Source: an uncultured Bacteroidia bacterium | GTDB lineage: Bacteria > Bacteroidota > Bacteroidia > Bacteroidales > Prolixibacteraceae | Assembly: GCA_903923905.1 (NCBI GenBank) | Contig: CAIXZH010000024.1 | Span: 1-64,000 of the forward strand | Reading direction: 5' to 3' | DNA: 64,000 bases | Shown: piece after piece, positions 29,804 to 40,132 of the stretch | Position numbering within the stretch: the stretch's first letter is position 1 | Layout: every line of letters begins with the position of its first letter | Translations under genes and position numbers: made by a program | Notes under the pieces: model-generated | What the model saw: only the letters and a program-made list of their open reading frames with translations | Told to the model about the DNA's origin: nothing | The model's database searches: none

Positions 29804-32800
29804 ATGAAAATTATATTTCTTGCTATTACGCTTTCATTTATCGCCATACCCGGCTACTGTATCAATCCCGGAAATGATAAGTCTTTAAATTCATTAAGAA
29901 AAGGGTTTCTGAATCCGCCTGACTCAGCCAGACCGGGCGTATACTGGTATTTCATGGATGGGAATATGTCGAAGGAGGCGATGACAGAAGATTTGGAATC
30001 AATGAAGGTTGCGGGTATCGGGAATGTCCTTTTTCTTGAGGTAAATGTCGGCATTCCACGCGGCACTGTCGATTTCCTGAGTGACCAGTGGCAGGAGATG
30101 TTTACGCATGGTGTGCGTGAAGCCGAACGGTTGGGAATCACGATCTCGCTGGGTGTGGGACCGGGTTGGTCAGGCAGCGGAGGTCCGTGGGTTTCTGGTC
30201 ATCAGTCGATGCAACATTTGGTTTCTGCCACCCTCCAGGTTTCGGGAAACGACAACAAACCAATCATACTTCCGAAACCAGCGCCAAAACCACCTTATTT
30301 CGGAGAAGGAGCTTTTACCCCGGAGCTTAAAAAGCGTTGGAATGACTATTACGAAGATGTTGCGGTCCTGGCATTTCCGACCCCTTTATCTGATTTCAAG
30401 ATAGCTGATATTGATGAAAAAGCACTTTATTACCGTTCACCCTACACTTCAAAGCCAGGAACGAAACAATTTTTGCCCACCATGTCAAAATATCAGGAGC
30501 TTCCTGCTAAATCTGTAATCAGGCAAAATAAACTGATTGATTTAACCAAGTATCTTAAACCAGATGGTACTTTGGACTGGAAAGTTCCCAAAGGAAACTG
30601 GACAATCATGCGATTGGGAAGCCGCAACAATGGGGCTGTAACCCGCCCTGCCCCACTGCCAGGACTCGGGTTCGAGGCTGACAAATTTGATACAACTGCC
30701 ATCAACGCTCACATGGCTAATTTTACAGGAAAACTTTTTAGAAAAACAGGTATACCCGACAAGAATAAACAAGGTGGCCTCAAGATGCTTCATATGGACA
30801 GCTGGGAAATGGGTGCCCAAAACTGGACTCCTAAATTTAGAGAGGAATTCACCAAAAGGAGAGGATATGATCCCCTTCCGTTTTATCCTGTCTATGCAGG
30901 AATGGTTGTCGAGAGTCTTGAAAAGAGTGAACGCTTTTTATGGGATTTACGTCAGACAGGTCAGGAGCTGGTGATCGAGAACCATGCAATGCACCTTAAA
31001 AAATATGGTCAAAAATATAATCTTGGTTTTTCCATTGAGCCATACGATATGAATCCAACTGCCGATATGGAACTGGGAGCCGTTGCTGATGTTCCAATGG
31101 GGGAATTCTGGAGCAAGGGTTATGGTTTTAATTCCTCTTTTAGTTGTATTCAGGCTGCCTCAATAGGGCATATAAACGGATCACATGTGATTGCTTCAGA
31201 GTCATTTACAGCAGAAGAAGATGCCTGGAGACAATATCCTGGCTCAATGAAAAACCAGGGAGATTGGGCTTTTGCTACAGGAATCAACAAATTAATTTAT
31301 CATACCTTTCAACATCAGTTCCTTAACAACAGCCTTAAACCAGGGATGACCATGGGACCTTACGGTGTTCACTGGGACCGGAGCCAGACCTGGTGGCCAA
31401 TGGCAGACGGCTATCACCGCTATGTCACAAGATGTTCATATATTTTGCAGCTGGGGAAAGCAGTCGCAGATATCCTCTATCTAACTCCGGAAGGAGCACC
31501 TCATGTGTTTCGGGCACCGGCTTCTGCAATGTGTGGTGATGAGTTTCTACCGGATCGCAAAAGCTATAATTTTGACGGATGCTCCCCTTCTCAACTGCTC
31601 ACATCCACCGTAACAGATAACCAGATCATTTTCCCAGGGGGTGCTTCCTATCGGTTATTAGTTCTCCCAAAAACCGAGACGATGACACCGGCGTTACTCA
31701 ACAAAATCCAATCCATGGTTATGGCAGGTGCCATAATCATTGGAAATCCGCCACACACCTCCCCAAGCCTGATGAATTATCCCGATTGCGATCAGGAAGT
31801 TGCCCTAAAAGCCATGCTGATGTGGGGAAAGTTTGATCCTCCGGTGGAGATCACTGCAATTCCTGTGGGAAAAGGGAAAATCTATTGGGGGGGAATTTTT
31901 TCAAATATTAAACTTCCGGAACTCTATCCGGATTATGACGCAACTGCCTTGCTTTTGAAAAAAATGGGAGTTGCACCCGATTTTGAATCCACAGGTTCGA
32001 TCCGGTATACCCATCGCCATCAGGAACAGGGAGATCTCTATTTTGTCTCCAATAAGACTAACGAACCGGCAGATACCAAATCTCTCTTTCGGGCCGATAG
32101 GGGGGATCCGGAATTATGGGATCCGATCACGGGGGAAATCCGTTCCCTTCCTGAATTTAAAAGATTAAAGGATCAAACAGAGATTCCGCTCCATTTTGAA
32201 CCCTACCAGAGCTTTTTTATCCTTTTTAATAAAAATAAAACACCAGGAACGATAGGTACAACAGAAACAACAGAAACAAAGAATTTTCCCCAACCCTCAG
32301 TTTTGTTTGAGGTAAAAGGACCCTGGAGTGTTTCCTTCAACCCGAAATGGGGTGGCCCGAAAAATATCATCTTCGAAAAGCTGGAGGACTGGACCAAAAA
32401 TTCTATCCCGGGAGTTAAATATTATTCGGGTATTGCAAACTACCATCATACCCTGGATCTCCCATCCAATATGCTGTCCGATAAAAATGCTGATCTGTTT
32501 TTGGATCTTGGGGAAGTTGCCAATTTGGCACGGATCAGATTGAACGGTAAGGATTTGGGTGTCGTCTGGACTACTCCTTTCATAGTCAAAATAACAGAGG
32601 CTGCTGTTCCTGGAACTAATCAGATAGATATTGAAGTGGCCAATCTCTGGCCAAACAGACTGATTGGTGATGAGCAGTTCCCGGATGACGGGGTTAAAAA
32701 CAACCAGTGGCCGGAATGGATGCAAAAGAATCAACCCAGAACCTCAGGTCGGTATACTTTCACAACCTTGAAATATTACAAAAAAGAATCTGAACTGCTC

Positions 32801-32848
32801 AGGTCCGGATTGATTGGTCCGGTACGCCTTTTAAAAAAAGCTAAATAG
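29804..32848 (+). CDS. GH106-like glycosyl hydrolase (alpha-L-rhamnosidase family), copy 1
   Basis: The track start (29759) adds 15 residues; the ATG at 29804 opens a signal peptide (MKIIFLAITLSFIAIPGYC) and gives 1014 aa. Features of the GH106/PF17132 group are PPDSARPGVYWYFMDGNMSKEAMTEDLESMKVAGIGNVLFLEVN, AERLGITISLGVGPGWSGSGGPW and MDSWEMGAQNWTPKFREEF. The C-terminal galactose-binding-like domain has FLDLGEVANLARIRLNGKDLGVVW..NLWPNRLIGD. GH106 members remove alpha-L-rhamnose, including from rhamnogalacturonan; the substrate here is inferred. A paralogue lies at 34389. Confidence 0.87.
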   Translation: MKIIFLAITLSFIAIPGYCINPGNDKSLNSLRKGFLNPPDSARPGVYWYFMDGNMSKEAMTEDLESMKVAGIGNVLFLEVNVGIPRGTVDFLSDQWQEMFTHGVREAERLGITISLGVGPGWSGSGGPWVSGHQSMQHLVSATLQVSGNDNKPIILPKPAPKPPYFGEGAFTPELKKRWNDYYEDVAVLAFPTPLSDFKIADIDEKALYYRSPYTSKPGTKQFLPTMSKYQELPAKSVIRQNKLIDLTKYLKPDGTLDWKVPKGNWTIMRLGSRNNGAVTRPAPLPGLGFEADKFDTTAINAHMANFTGKLFRKTGIPDKNKQGGLKMLHMDSWEMGAQNWTPKFREEFTKRRGYDPLPFYPVYAGMVVESLEKSERFLWDLRQTGQELVIENHAMHLKKYGQKYNLGFSIEPYDMNPTADMELGAVADVPMGEFWSKGYGFNSSFSCIQAASIGHINGSHVIASESFTAEEDAWRQYPGSMKNQGDWAFATGINKLIYHTFQHQFLNNSLKPGMTMGPYGVHWDRSQTWWPMADGYHRYVTRCSYILQLGKAVADILYLTPEGAPHVFRAPASAMCGDEFLPDRKSYNFDGCSPSQLLTSTVTDNQIIFPGGASYRLLVLPKTETMTPALLNKIQSMVMAGAIIIGNPPHTSPSLMNYPDCDQEVALKAMLMWGKFDPPVEITAIPVGKGKIYWGGIFSNIKLPELYPDYDATALLLKKMGVAPDFESTGSIRYTHRHQEQGDLYFVSNKTNEPADTKSLFRADRGDPELWDPITGEIRSLPEFKRLKDQTEIPLHFEPYQSFFILFNKNKTPGTIGTTETTETKNFPQPSVLFEVKGPWSVSFNPKWGGPKNIIFEKLEDWTKNSIPGVKYYSGIANYHHTLDLPSNMLSDKNADLFLDLGEVANLARIRLNGKDLGVVWTTPFIVKITEAAVPGTNQIDIEVANLWPNRLIGDEQFPDDGVKNNQWPEWMQKNQPRTSGRYTFTTLKYYKKESELLRSGLIGPVRLLKKAK

Positions 32849-32876
32849 AACATGAAATTCTGTAATTCTATTAATT

Positions 32877-34367
32877 ATGAATCATAAATTATTAATTGCA
32901 TTTCCTCTCTCACTTGTTCTCCTGACAAATAATGTGATTGCTCAAACTGGCAATACTACTACGGCAATTTCAAAAGACGATCCGTTAGCCGTAAAACTCA
33001 CCCGGAATCTGTCAGTAACTGACACTTATGTTTGGCCTAAAGACCCAAAAGTCATTGAAAACCTGAAGAAGTGGCAGGGATACAAATTTGGATTGCTCAT
33101 CCACATGGGATTGTATTCTGAACTTGGGATTGTCGAATCATGGGCTCTATGCCCCGAAGATTGGATTACCCGCGACGGGTACGATGATTATTATAAATTC
33201 TGTAACGACTACAGAAACACAAAAACGAAATTTAATCCGGTTAATTTCAATCCTGAGAGATGGGCCACAATGTTTAAAAACTCAGGGGCGAAGTATATGA
33301 TTTATTCTTCAAAACATCACGATGGATTTTGTCTTTTTGACAGTAAATACACAGAATTTAAAGTAACCGATAAAGCTTGTCCTTTCTCTGTTAATCCTAA
33401 ATCCAACGTGCTAAAGGAAGTGCTCAATGCAACCCGAAAAGAAGGATTGGCAACCGGAATCTATTTCTCAAAACCAGACTGGACAACTCCCTACTTTTGG
33501 TGGTCATATTATCCGCCTAAAGACAGAAATCCGACATATGATATAACCAAACATCCTGATCGGTGGAAAAAGTTTGTGGAATACACACAAAACCAGCTCA
33601 ATGAATTAACAACCGAATACGGCAAAGTGGATATTCTTTGGCTCGATGGGTGCTGGGTTCGGCCGTTGTCAACCATCAATAAGAATGTTGAAGAGTTTTG
33701 CAAATATCCGTATGACATGGATATAAATATGAAATATATTTCAGAAAAAGCACGTAAAACTCAGCCCGGAATGCTTGTGGTTGACCGTTGGGTTCCAGGC
33801 GAATATGAAGACTATTTAACTCCTGAACAAAAGACACCTGAAAAACCACTGGCTGTTCCATGGGAAAGCTGCATCACGATGGGTGGAGCATGGGGCTGGG
33901 TCAAAAATGACAACTATAAATCATCAAAAGAGCTTGTTCAGTTGCTGGTCAATATTGTTGCCAAGGGAGGGAACTTACTGCTTGGAGTCGGACCAAACGG
34001 GAAAGGTGAGTTTGAGCCCAAAGTATCCGAGAACCTCAATCTGCTGGGTAAATGGCTGAATGAAAATGGAGAGGCCATTTACGACACAAATCCGGCTGAA
34101 CCTTTTCTGGATGGAAAGGTGGCCTACACAAAAAAAGGAAGTGACACTATTTATGCGATTTATTTGCCATCCGGAGAAGAGACCGAATTGCCCGCTGAGA
34201 TTAAAATAAACTCACAATTCACAGGCAGACTTAAAGTTACACTTCTTGCATCTAATCAGAGATTAAGCTACAAACCTGCTGACCATGGAATTAAAATAAC
34301 AATACCTCAGAATTCAAGGGCAAAACTGGCAAAACAAGAGGCTGTTGTAATTAAGATATCCAGGTAG
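32877..34367 (+). CDS. GH29 alpha-L-fucosidase
   Basis: 496 aa with a signal peptide (MNHKLLIAFPLSLVLLTNNVIAQ). The (beta/alpha)8 barrel has FGLLIHMGLYSELG, YMIYSSKHHDGFCLFDS and the nucleophile Asp257 in KVDILWLDGCW. NLLLGVGPNGKGEFEP is also typical, and a C-terminal beta-sandwich follows. It releases alpha-L-fucose from glycans in the periplasm by a retaining mechanism; the acid/base Glu is not assigned. It is tightly packed between the two GH106-like genes (28 and 21 bp), so the three are probably one transcript. Confidence 0.95.
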   Translation: MNHKLLIAFPLSLVLLTNNVIAQTGNTTTAISKDDPLAVKLTRNLSVTDTYVWPKDPKVIENLKKWQGYKFGLLIHMGLYSELGIVESWALCPEDWITRDGYDDYYKFCNDYRNTKTKFNPVNFNPERWATMFKNSGAKYMIYSSKHHDGFCLFDSKYTEFKVTDKACPFSVNPKSNVLKEVLNATRKEGLATGIYFSKPDWTTPYFWWSYYPPKDRNPTYDITKHPDRWKKFVEYTQNQLNELTTEYGKVDILWLDGCWVRPLSTINKNVEEFCKYPYDMDINMKYISEKARKTQPGMLVVDRWVPGEYEDYLTPEQKTPEKPLAVPWESCITMGGAWGWVKNDNYKSSKELVQLLVNIVAKGGNLLLGVGPNGKGEFEPKVSENLNLLGKWLNENGEAIYDTNPAEPFLDGKVAYTKKGSDTIYAIYLPSGEETELPAEIKINSQFTGRLKVTLLASNQRLSYKPADHGIKITIPQNSRAKLAKQEAVVIKISR

Positions 34368-34388
34368 TTGATTTTGATAATTTAAAAT

Positions 34389-37316
34389 ATGATGACTTAT
34401 CGAAATTCAATATTATTTATTTGTTTACTATCCTTTGTTTTAAGTGGAGTCAGGCTCTTCGGAAAAGAAACTGATTTATTAAAGAATTCATTTGTTGCAC
34501 CTCCCGATTCTGCCAAACCCAGAGTTTATTGGTGGTGGCTTTTCAATCGGGTGGATAAGGAAGGGATCACACGTGATTTGGAAGAGTTTAAGGCGAAGGG
34601 GATCAGCGGGGTCAACCTGATCTGCACCGGCGGATATGCCGGCAAGACTCCACTCCTCGGTGTTGAATTCCTGGGAACCGAATGGCGCGAACTCTTTCGG
34701 CATGCCGTCCGGGAAGCAGCCAGGTTAAGGATTGAGATGGGCTTTAATCTGGCCGGAGGCTGGACGATGATGGGTCCATGGGTGACTCCTGATAACGCGA
34801 TGAAGAAGATTGTTCAGTCTGAATTAAAAGTCACCGGGCCGATAAAATTTTCCGGCAAATTAAAACAACCCGAAACCGTAGACGGCTATTACCATGATGT
34901 CTGGTTGCAGGCGTTCACCGTAGACAGGGAGAGCAAATTAATTGATAAAAAACCGATAATTGATTTGAGTGACAAGTTGAAACCGGATGGTGAATTCGCG
35001 TGGGACGTGCCTCCGGGACAATGGGTCGTATTACGCACCGGATACACTTTAACCGGTCACCCATGGAGTAAATGGCATGCCTATCCTGAAGGGGATACCT
35101 TCAAAGGGGGCGAAGGTTATGAGATTGACTACCTGAATACAGCTTCACTGGAAGATCATTTTAATCATCTGGGCAAGCTGGTTATCGAAGAGGCTAAAAA
35201 AGCAGGCGGGAAACTGGCCTATTTATGGTCTGACAGCTGGGAATGTGGCAAGCTCACCTGGACACAGGAATTTGCCAAACAGTTCCAAAGATTCCGCGGT
35301 TATGACCTTAAACCTTTCATGCCTGTTCTGGCAGGATATACAATCACCGATTCATTGGTCTCCAACCGGTTCCGTGAAGATTTTGACCGCACAATTCAGG
35401 ACTGTATTGCTGAGAATTTTTACGGTCAGTTCAATAAATTGTGTCATAAATATGGAATCAAGGTCGGCAATGAGGCAGGTGGACCAAATGATATTCCGCC
35501 CCAGGATGTATTGAAAAACCTCGGGCGGTGCGATATTCCATCCGGCGAATTTTGGGTGAATGGTCATTATCTTGCTTCAGGTGGTTACAATTCCGACCGG
35601 CATTTAAGGCTTAACCTCAAACAAACTGCCACAGCAGCCCACATCTACGGCTTGCGGCAGGCAGAAGCAGAATCCTTCACCCAACAGGAAAAGGACCGAA
35701 CACACTGGTCGCTGGGACCTTCAGATTTAAAGCCTTACGCAAACGACGCATTTTGCGAGGGGATCAATCGCGTAATGCTTCACCAGGCAACTTGCCAGCC
35801 CCCATCGGACGGAAAACCTGGATACGAATTTTGTGCAGGCCAGCATTTTACGCCAAACATCACGTGGTGGGAACAATCATCAGCATTCTTCAGCTACCTG
35901 TCACGCTGCCAGTTTATGCTGCAGCAGGGATTATTTGTTGGTGATGTCTGTTTCTACCTGGGCGAACGACCTCCAACTCTCGTGCCGCCAAAATATACGA
36001 TTCCCTCTTTGGGACCAGGATATGATTGCGATTATTGCAATGCTGAAGTTTTACTCACTCGAATGTCGGTCAATAATGGGCGGATCGTATTACCGGATGG
36101 AATGAGTTATCGGCTGTTAGTACTTCAAAATTGCACTTCCGAATCCCCGGAAATTTGCAGGCAGGTTAGCCGGTACCAAAAACTAACTGTTTCTCCCGTC
36201 CCTTCCAAAGCAATGTCATTGGAGGTTGTCTCTAAAATTCGGGAGCTGGTGCTCAATGGTGCCACCGTCGTCGGCTCTCCACCTGAATATTCTGCCGGAT
36301 TAAAAAACTACCCCCAATCCGATGAGCAGGTGCGTAAAATTGTTTCCGAACTTTGGGGTAACCTGGACGGAAAGAATCTTACCATGCGCCGCCTGGGCAA
36401 AGGACGCGTGATCTGGGGCAACCCCCCCCGCGAAATCCTTTCGGAAGACGGGGTGTTGCCGGATTTTTCCTTTGAAGGGCAAACCCTGCAACCCGAAAAA
36501 TTCGACTACATTCATAGGACTGTTAGGGATACTGAAATTTACTTTATTGCAAATCGGACTAACCAGCCTGAAACCACCGATTTCACATTTCGAGTGAGCG
36601 GAAAACAACCCGAAATCTGGGATCCGGTTACAGGTCAGACTCGCCAGTTAAATGATTTCCGGCCAACTAATGGTGGCACGACTTTGCCGTTGGAACTAGA
36701 CCGGTTTAGTTCCTATTTTATTGTGTTCCGTAAACCTGTATTAATTGATGACACCAATAAATCCGGGCAGAATTTCGCAACCTTTCAGCAACTGGCAGAA
36801 CTGGGTAACTCGTGGCAGGTCACCTTCGATTCCAATTGCGGTGGCCCAGGCGAAGTGGAATTTCCCAATCTTGCAAATTGGATCAACCGGCCTGAAGATG
36901 GAATCAAATATTACTCTGGAAAAGCAACTTACCGAAAAACATTTGATCTGATTCACCAGACTAATCCTGCAATAAAACCAGGAGAGCAGGGTGAGCGACT
37001 GTTTCTCGATCTCGGCAACGTGAAAAATGTAGCTGAAGTGCGGTTAAATGGTAAAAATCTCGGGATTCTTTGGTGCGATCCGTTTCGGGTAGAAATTACA
37101 AAGGCAATTAAAGCCAAAGTCAACATGCTGGAGATCGATGTGATCAATCTCTGGGCAAATCGCGTTGTCGGTGATCTCAACCTGCCCAAAGAAAAACGGT
37201 TCACCAAAACGCATGACTCCTTTCGATTCGATATGCTTCAATCAACTACACCACTTCTCGATTCGGGGTTGCTTGGACCAGTGCGAATATTAAGAATTAT
37301 CACAGGAACTAATTAG
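34389..37316 (+). CDS. GH106-like glycosyl hydrolase, copy 2
   Basis: 975 aa with a signal peptide (about residues 1-25). It shares the copy-1 layout: APPDSAKPRVYWWWLFNRVDKEGITRDLEEFKAKGISGVNLI, HAVREAARLRIEMGFNLAGGWTMMGPWVTP, LWSDSWECGKLTWTQEFAKQF and AEAESFTQQEKDRTHWSLGP. It ends in the galactose-binding-like domain FLDLGNVKNVAEVRLNGKNLGILW..VINLWANRVVGD. Sequences of the two copies differ substantially, suggesting distinct linkage specificity and not a recent duplication. The predicted activity is alpha-L-rhamnosidase in the periplasm. Confidence 0.88.
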   Translation: MMTYRNSILFICLLSFVLSGVRLFGKETDLLKNSFVAPPDSAKPRVYWWWLFNRVDKEGITRDLEEFKAKGISGVNLICTGGYAGKTPLLGVEFLGTEWRELFRHAVREAARLRIEMGFNLAGGWTMMGPWVTPDNAMKKIVQSELKVTGPIKFSGKLKQPETVDGYYHDVWLQAFTVDRESKLIDKKPIIDLSDKLKPDGEFAWDVPPGQWVVLRTGYTLTGHPWSKWHAYPEGDTFKGGEGYEIDYLNTASLEDHFNHLGKLVIEEAKKAGGKLAYLWSDSWECGKLTWTQEFAKQFQRFRGYDLKPFMPVLAGYTITDSLVSNRFREDFDRTIQDCIAENFYGQFNKLCHKYGIKVGNEAGGPNDIPPQDVLKNLGRCDIPSGEFWVNGHYLASGGYNSDRHLRLNLKQTATAAHIYGLRQAEAESFTQQEKDRTHWSLGPSDLKPYANDAFCEGINRVMLHQATCQPPSDGKPGYEFCAGQHFTPNITWWEQSSAFFSYLSRCQFMLQQGLFVGDVCFYLGERPPTLVPPKYTIPSLGPGYDCDYCNAEVLLTRMSVNNGRIVLPDGMSYRLLVLQNCTSESPEICRQVSRYQKLTVSPVPSKAMSLEVVSKIRELVLNGATVVGSPPEYSAGLKNYPQSDEQVRKIVSELWGNLDGKNLTMRRLGKGRVIWGNPPREILSEDGVLPDFSFEGQTLQPEKFDYIHRTVRDTEIYFIANRTNQPETTDFTFRVSGKQPEIWDPVTGQTRQLNDFRPTNGGTTLPLELDRFSSYFIVFRKPVLIDDTNKSGQNFATFQQLAELGNSWQVTFDSNCGGPGEVEFPNLANWINRPEDGIKYYSGKATYRKTFDLIHQTNPAIKPGEQGERLFLDLGNVKNVAEVRLNGKNLGILWCDPFRVEITKAIKAKVNMLEIDVINLWANRVVGDLNLPKEKRFTKTHDSFRFDMLQSTTPLLDSGLLGPVRILRIITGTN

Positions 37317-37343
37317 TTATGAATATTTTAAAGATGACTAAAA

Positions 37344-38588
37344 ATGAGAGAAGACATTTTAACCCATATTGACAATCCGAAGCAACTTGAAAAATTGTAT
37401 CGAGACAATAAGTTGGCTTTTAAATCAGCTTTCAATTTACTTTACCCCGAACTTACCGACCGTAAACTTGCAGACTATTGGGATGCGAGATTGAATTACG
37501 AAAATTTGGGAATCTACTGGGGCAGCAAGAATGAATTAACCTTTGTAATTATTGTTTCTTTGATAGCGGGAGTTATTGCAAAAATTCCTGCTTTATTTAA
37601 TATTAATAAAGAATTCTTTTATCAGAGAAATATGGGGTTTATCATTTTCCCAATATTGACGGCATACTTTATTTGGAGAAAGAGTCTTTCAATAAATAAA
37701 ACTGTCATTGCCGGAGTTATATTTTTGATTGCTGTAATTTTCATAAATCTTTTGCCTGCAGATAATAAAAGCGACACCTTGATTTTATCTTGTATTCACT
37801 TGCCAATTTTATTGTGGGCGGTTTTAGGGTTTGCATATATTGGAGATAACATAAAGAACTCCCAAAATAGACTCGACTTCCTAAGATACAATGGAGATTT
37901 AATAATAATGACCGGGCTCCTCGGGATTGCAGGAGGTATTCTGAGTGGAATCACAATTGGCCTTTTTTCTGTAATTGGTTTTAAAATTGAGGATTTTTAT
38001 TTTCAGTATATTGGTATATTCGGAGTTGCCGCATTGCCAATAGTGGCAACTTATATAACACAAACAAATCCTCAGTTGGTTAATAAGGTTTCACCAGTTA
38101 TTGCAAAAATATTTAGCCCCTTAGTTTTGATTATGCTCGTTGTTTATTTGGCAGCAATTTTGTTTGCCGGAAAGAACCCATACAAGGACAGAAATTTTTT
38201 AATGGTATTTAATGGTCTATTGGTCGGCGTCATGGCAATTATTTTATTTTCAGTTGCAGAAACATCTAAGAAAAACGAATACCGGACAGGTAGTTTTATT
38301 CTATTTGGATTATCAGTGGTGACCGCTATTGTAAACGGAATTGCCCTTTCTGCAATTTTATTTAGAATTTCAGAGTGGGGAATTACTCCAAATCGACTTG
38401 CGATTTTAGGAGTGAATATACTTATGCTGACAAATCTGTTAATCGTGACTTTCAAACTCTTTAAAAATGCTTCGAAAAAAGCAGTTATCAGTGAAGTTGA
38501 AAATTCTATATCAATGTTTCTTCCTATTTATATTTTATGGATAATTATTGTGATTTTTATTTTCCCCTTAATAAATAACTTTAAATGA
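37344..38588 (+). CDS. DUF4153 family polytopic membrane protein
   Basis: 414 aa. The hydrophilic N terminus has the family pattern FKSAFNLLYPELTDRKLADYWDARLNYENLGIYWGSKNEL, and then about ten transmembrane helices begin at FVIIVSLIAGVIAKIPALF. The DUF4153 call rests on this N-terminal signature and the topology. The function of the family is not known. Its insertion among glycoside hydrolase genes, with 27-bp and 18-bp gaps on either side, suggests co-transcription, but a role in sugar transport is only speculation. Confidence 0.82.
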   Translation: MREDILTHIDNPKQLEKLYRDNKLAFKSAFNLLYPELTDRKLADYWDARLNYENLGIYWGSKNELTFVIIVSLIAGVIAKIPALFNINKEFFYQRNMGFIIFPILTAYFIWRKSLSINKTVIAGVIFLIAVIFINLLPADNKSDTLILSCIHLPILLWAVLGFAYIGDNIKNSQNRLDFLRYNGDLIIMTGLLGIAGGILSGITIGLFSVIGFKIEDFYFQYIGIFGVAALPIVATYITQTNPQLVNKVSPVIAKIFSPLVLIMLVVYLAAILFAGKNPYKDRNFLMVFNGLLVGVMAIILFSVAETSKKNEYRTGSFILFGLSVVTAIVNGIALSAILFRISEWGITPNRLAILGVNILMLTNLLIVTFKLFKNASKKAVISEVENSISMFLPIYILWIIIVIFIFPLINNFK

Positions 38589-38606
38589 CGATAAAAAATA
38601 ATAATT

Positions 38607-40022
38607 ATGCAAACTAAAATAGGATTATTTGGAATTGGGCTGGATACCTACTGGCCGCAATTCGACGGGTTGCTTGACAAACTGAAAAAATATCAGGAAC
38701 AAATAAAAACCAGGATTACCGGATTTGGCGTTGAGGTGATTGATGCCGGAATGGTTGATAACCCGGTAAAAGCGAGGGAGGCAGCTGACTTTTTGAAAAG
38801 TTGCGATGTAGAAATTGTATTTCTGTATGTCTCTACCTATGCCCTCTCATCGACGGTCTTGCCTGTGGCGCAACGGTTGAAAATTCCAGTGGTTATTCTG
38901 AACTTACAACCTGTAGCAGAACTCGATTATGAAGCCTTCAACAAACTTGGCGATCGCGGTAAAATGACCGGCATCTGGCTCGAACATTGCCAGGCATGTT
39001 CTATTCCTGAGATAGCCAGCGTATTTAACCGCTCCGGGATTCAGTACGATATCATCACGGGATACCTGAAGGATGAAGAGGCTTGGCAGGAGATCAAAAA
39101 TTGGACAGAAGCGGCACGTGTTTCCATTTCCATACGAAATAACAGGTTAGGCGTTTTGGGACATTATTATGGTGGCATGCTTGATGTGTATACCGATCTG
39201 ACCAGGCAAACTGCAGTATTTGGAACTCATATCGAATTGCTCGAAATGTGTGAACTGAAAAAATACCGGGATGAAACCACTACTTCAGAGGTTCTGGCTA
39301 AAATTACCGAATTTAATGCCGCTTTTGAGGTAGACCCGGAATGTGACGACTCTGAAATAGTGCGAGCGGCAAAAACCTCTATAGCATTGGATAAGCTTGT
39401 TGACAAGCATAATCTAGGTTCAATGGCTTACTATTATGAAGGGGAATCAGGAAATGATTATGAAAATATTGTGACTTCAGTGATTGCCGGCAATACCTTG
39501 CTAACAGGAAAGAATATCCCTATTGCGGGTGAGTGCGAGGTTAAAAACGCCCAGGCCATGAAAATCATGGCAGAATTCGGAGCAGGCGGTTCATTTTCAG
39601 AATTTTACCTGATGGATTTTAAGGATGATGTGGTAATGCTTGGCCACGATGGCCCGGCTCATTTTGCGATTGCAGAAGGTCAGGTAAAACTGGTTCCGCT
39701 ACCTATTTATCATGGGAAACCAGGGAAAGGCTTGTCTATCCAAATGTCTGTAAAACAAGGACCTGTAACTTTATTATCCGTTGTCGAAGGAAAGGATGGA
39801 TTGTTTTTGCTGGTTGCAGAAGGTGATTCTGTTCACGGACCTATTCTCGAAATCGGGAATACCAACAGCCGGTACCGTTTTTTAACTGGAGCAAAAAAAT
39901 TCATGAATGACTGGTCAAAACAAGGACCAGCTCATCACTGTGCCATAGGTGTTGGTCATATCGCTGGGAAGATCCAAAAACTAGGCCTGATACTTGGCAT
40001 AAATGTTGTACAAATCTGCTAA
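38607..40022 (+). CDS. L-fucose/L-arabinose isomerase family protein
   Basis: 471 aa, cytoplasmic (no signal). It matches the isomerase superfamily: GIGLDTYWPQFDGLLDKL at the N terminus, IVFLYVSTYALSSTVLPV, then the metal-binding acidic residues in YYYEGESGNDYENI and GECEVKNAQAMKIM and the His in LGHDGPAHF. In AraA and FucI the equivalent Glu/His residues bind Mn2+ and isomerise aldose to ketose. It is the only recognisable cytoplasmic sugar-catabolic enzyme of the first part of the island. The substrate (L-arabinose, L-fucose or a related sugar) cannot be decided from sequence. Confidence 0.85.
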   Translation: MQTKIGLFGIGLDTYWPQFDGLLDKLKKYQEQIKTRITGFGVEVIDAGMVDNPVKAREAADFLKSCDVEIVFLYVSTYALSSTVLPVAQRLKIPVVILNLQPVAELDYEAFNKLGDRGKMTGIWLEHCQACSIPEIASVFNRSGIQYDIITGYLKDEEAWQEIKNWTEAARVSISIRNNRLGVLGHYYGGMLDVYTDLTRQTAVFGTHIELLEMCELKKYRDETTTSEVLAKITEFNAAFEVDPECDDSEIVRAAKTSIALDKLVDKHNLGSMAYYYEGESGNDYENIVTSVIAGNTLLTGKNIPIAGECEVKNAQAMKIMAEFGAGGSFSEFYLMDFKDDVVMLGHDGPAHFAIAEGQVKLVPLPIYHGKPGKGLSIQMSVKQGPVTLLSVVEGKDGLFLLVAEGDSVHGPILEIGNTNSRYRFLTGAKKFMNDWSKQGPAHHCAIGVGHIAGKIQKLGLILGINVVQIC

Positions 40023-40132
40023 CTGAAAATATGATGGGTCCATCTCATTTTTAATATTTCATTTTGAAATTATAATATCTTTACCCGAACAATACCAACC
40101 ATGGACATAAAAACTGTTTAATCAGAGATAAC

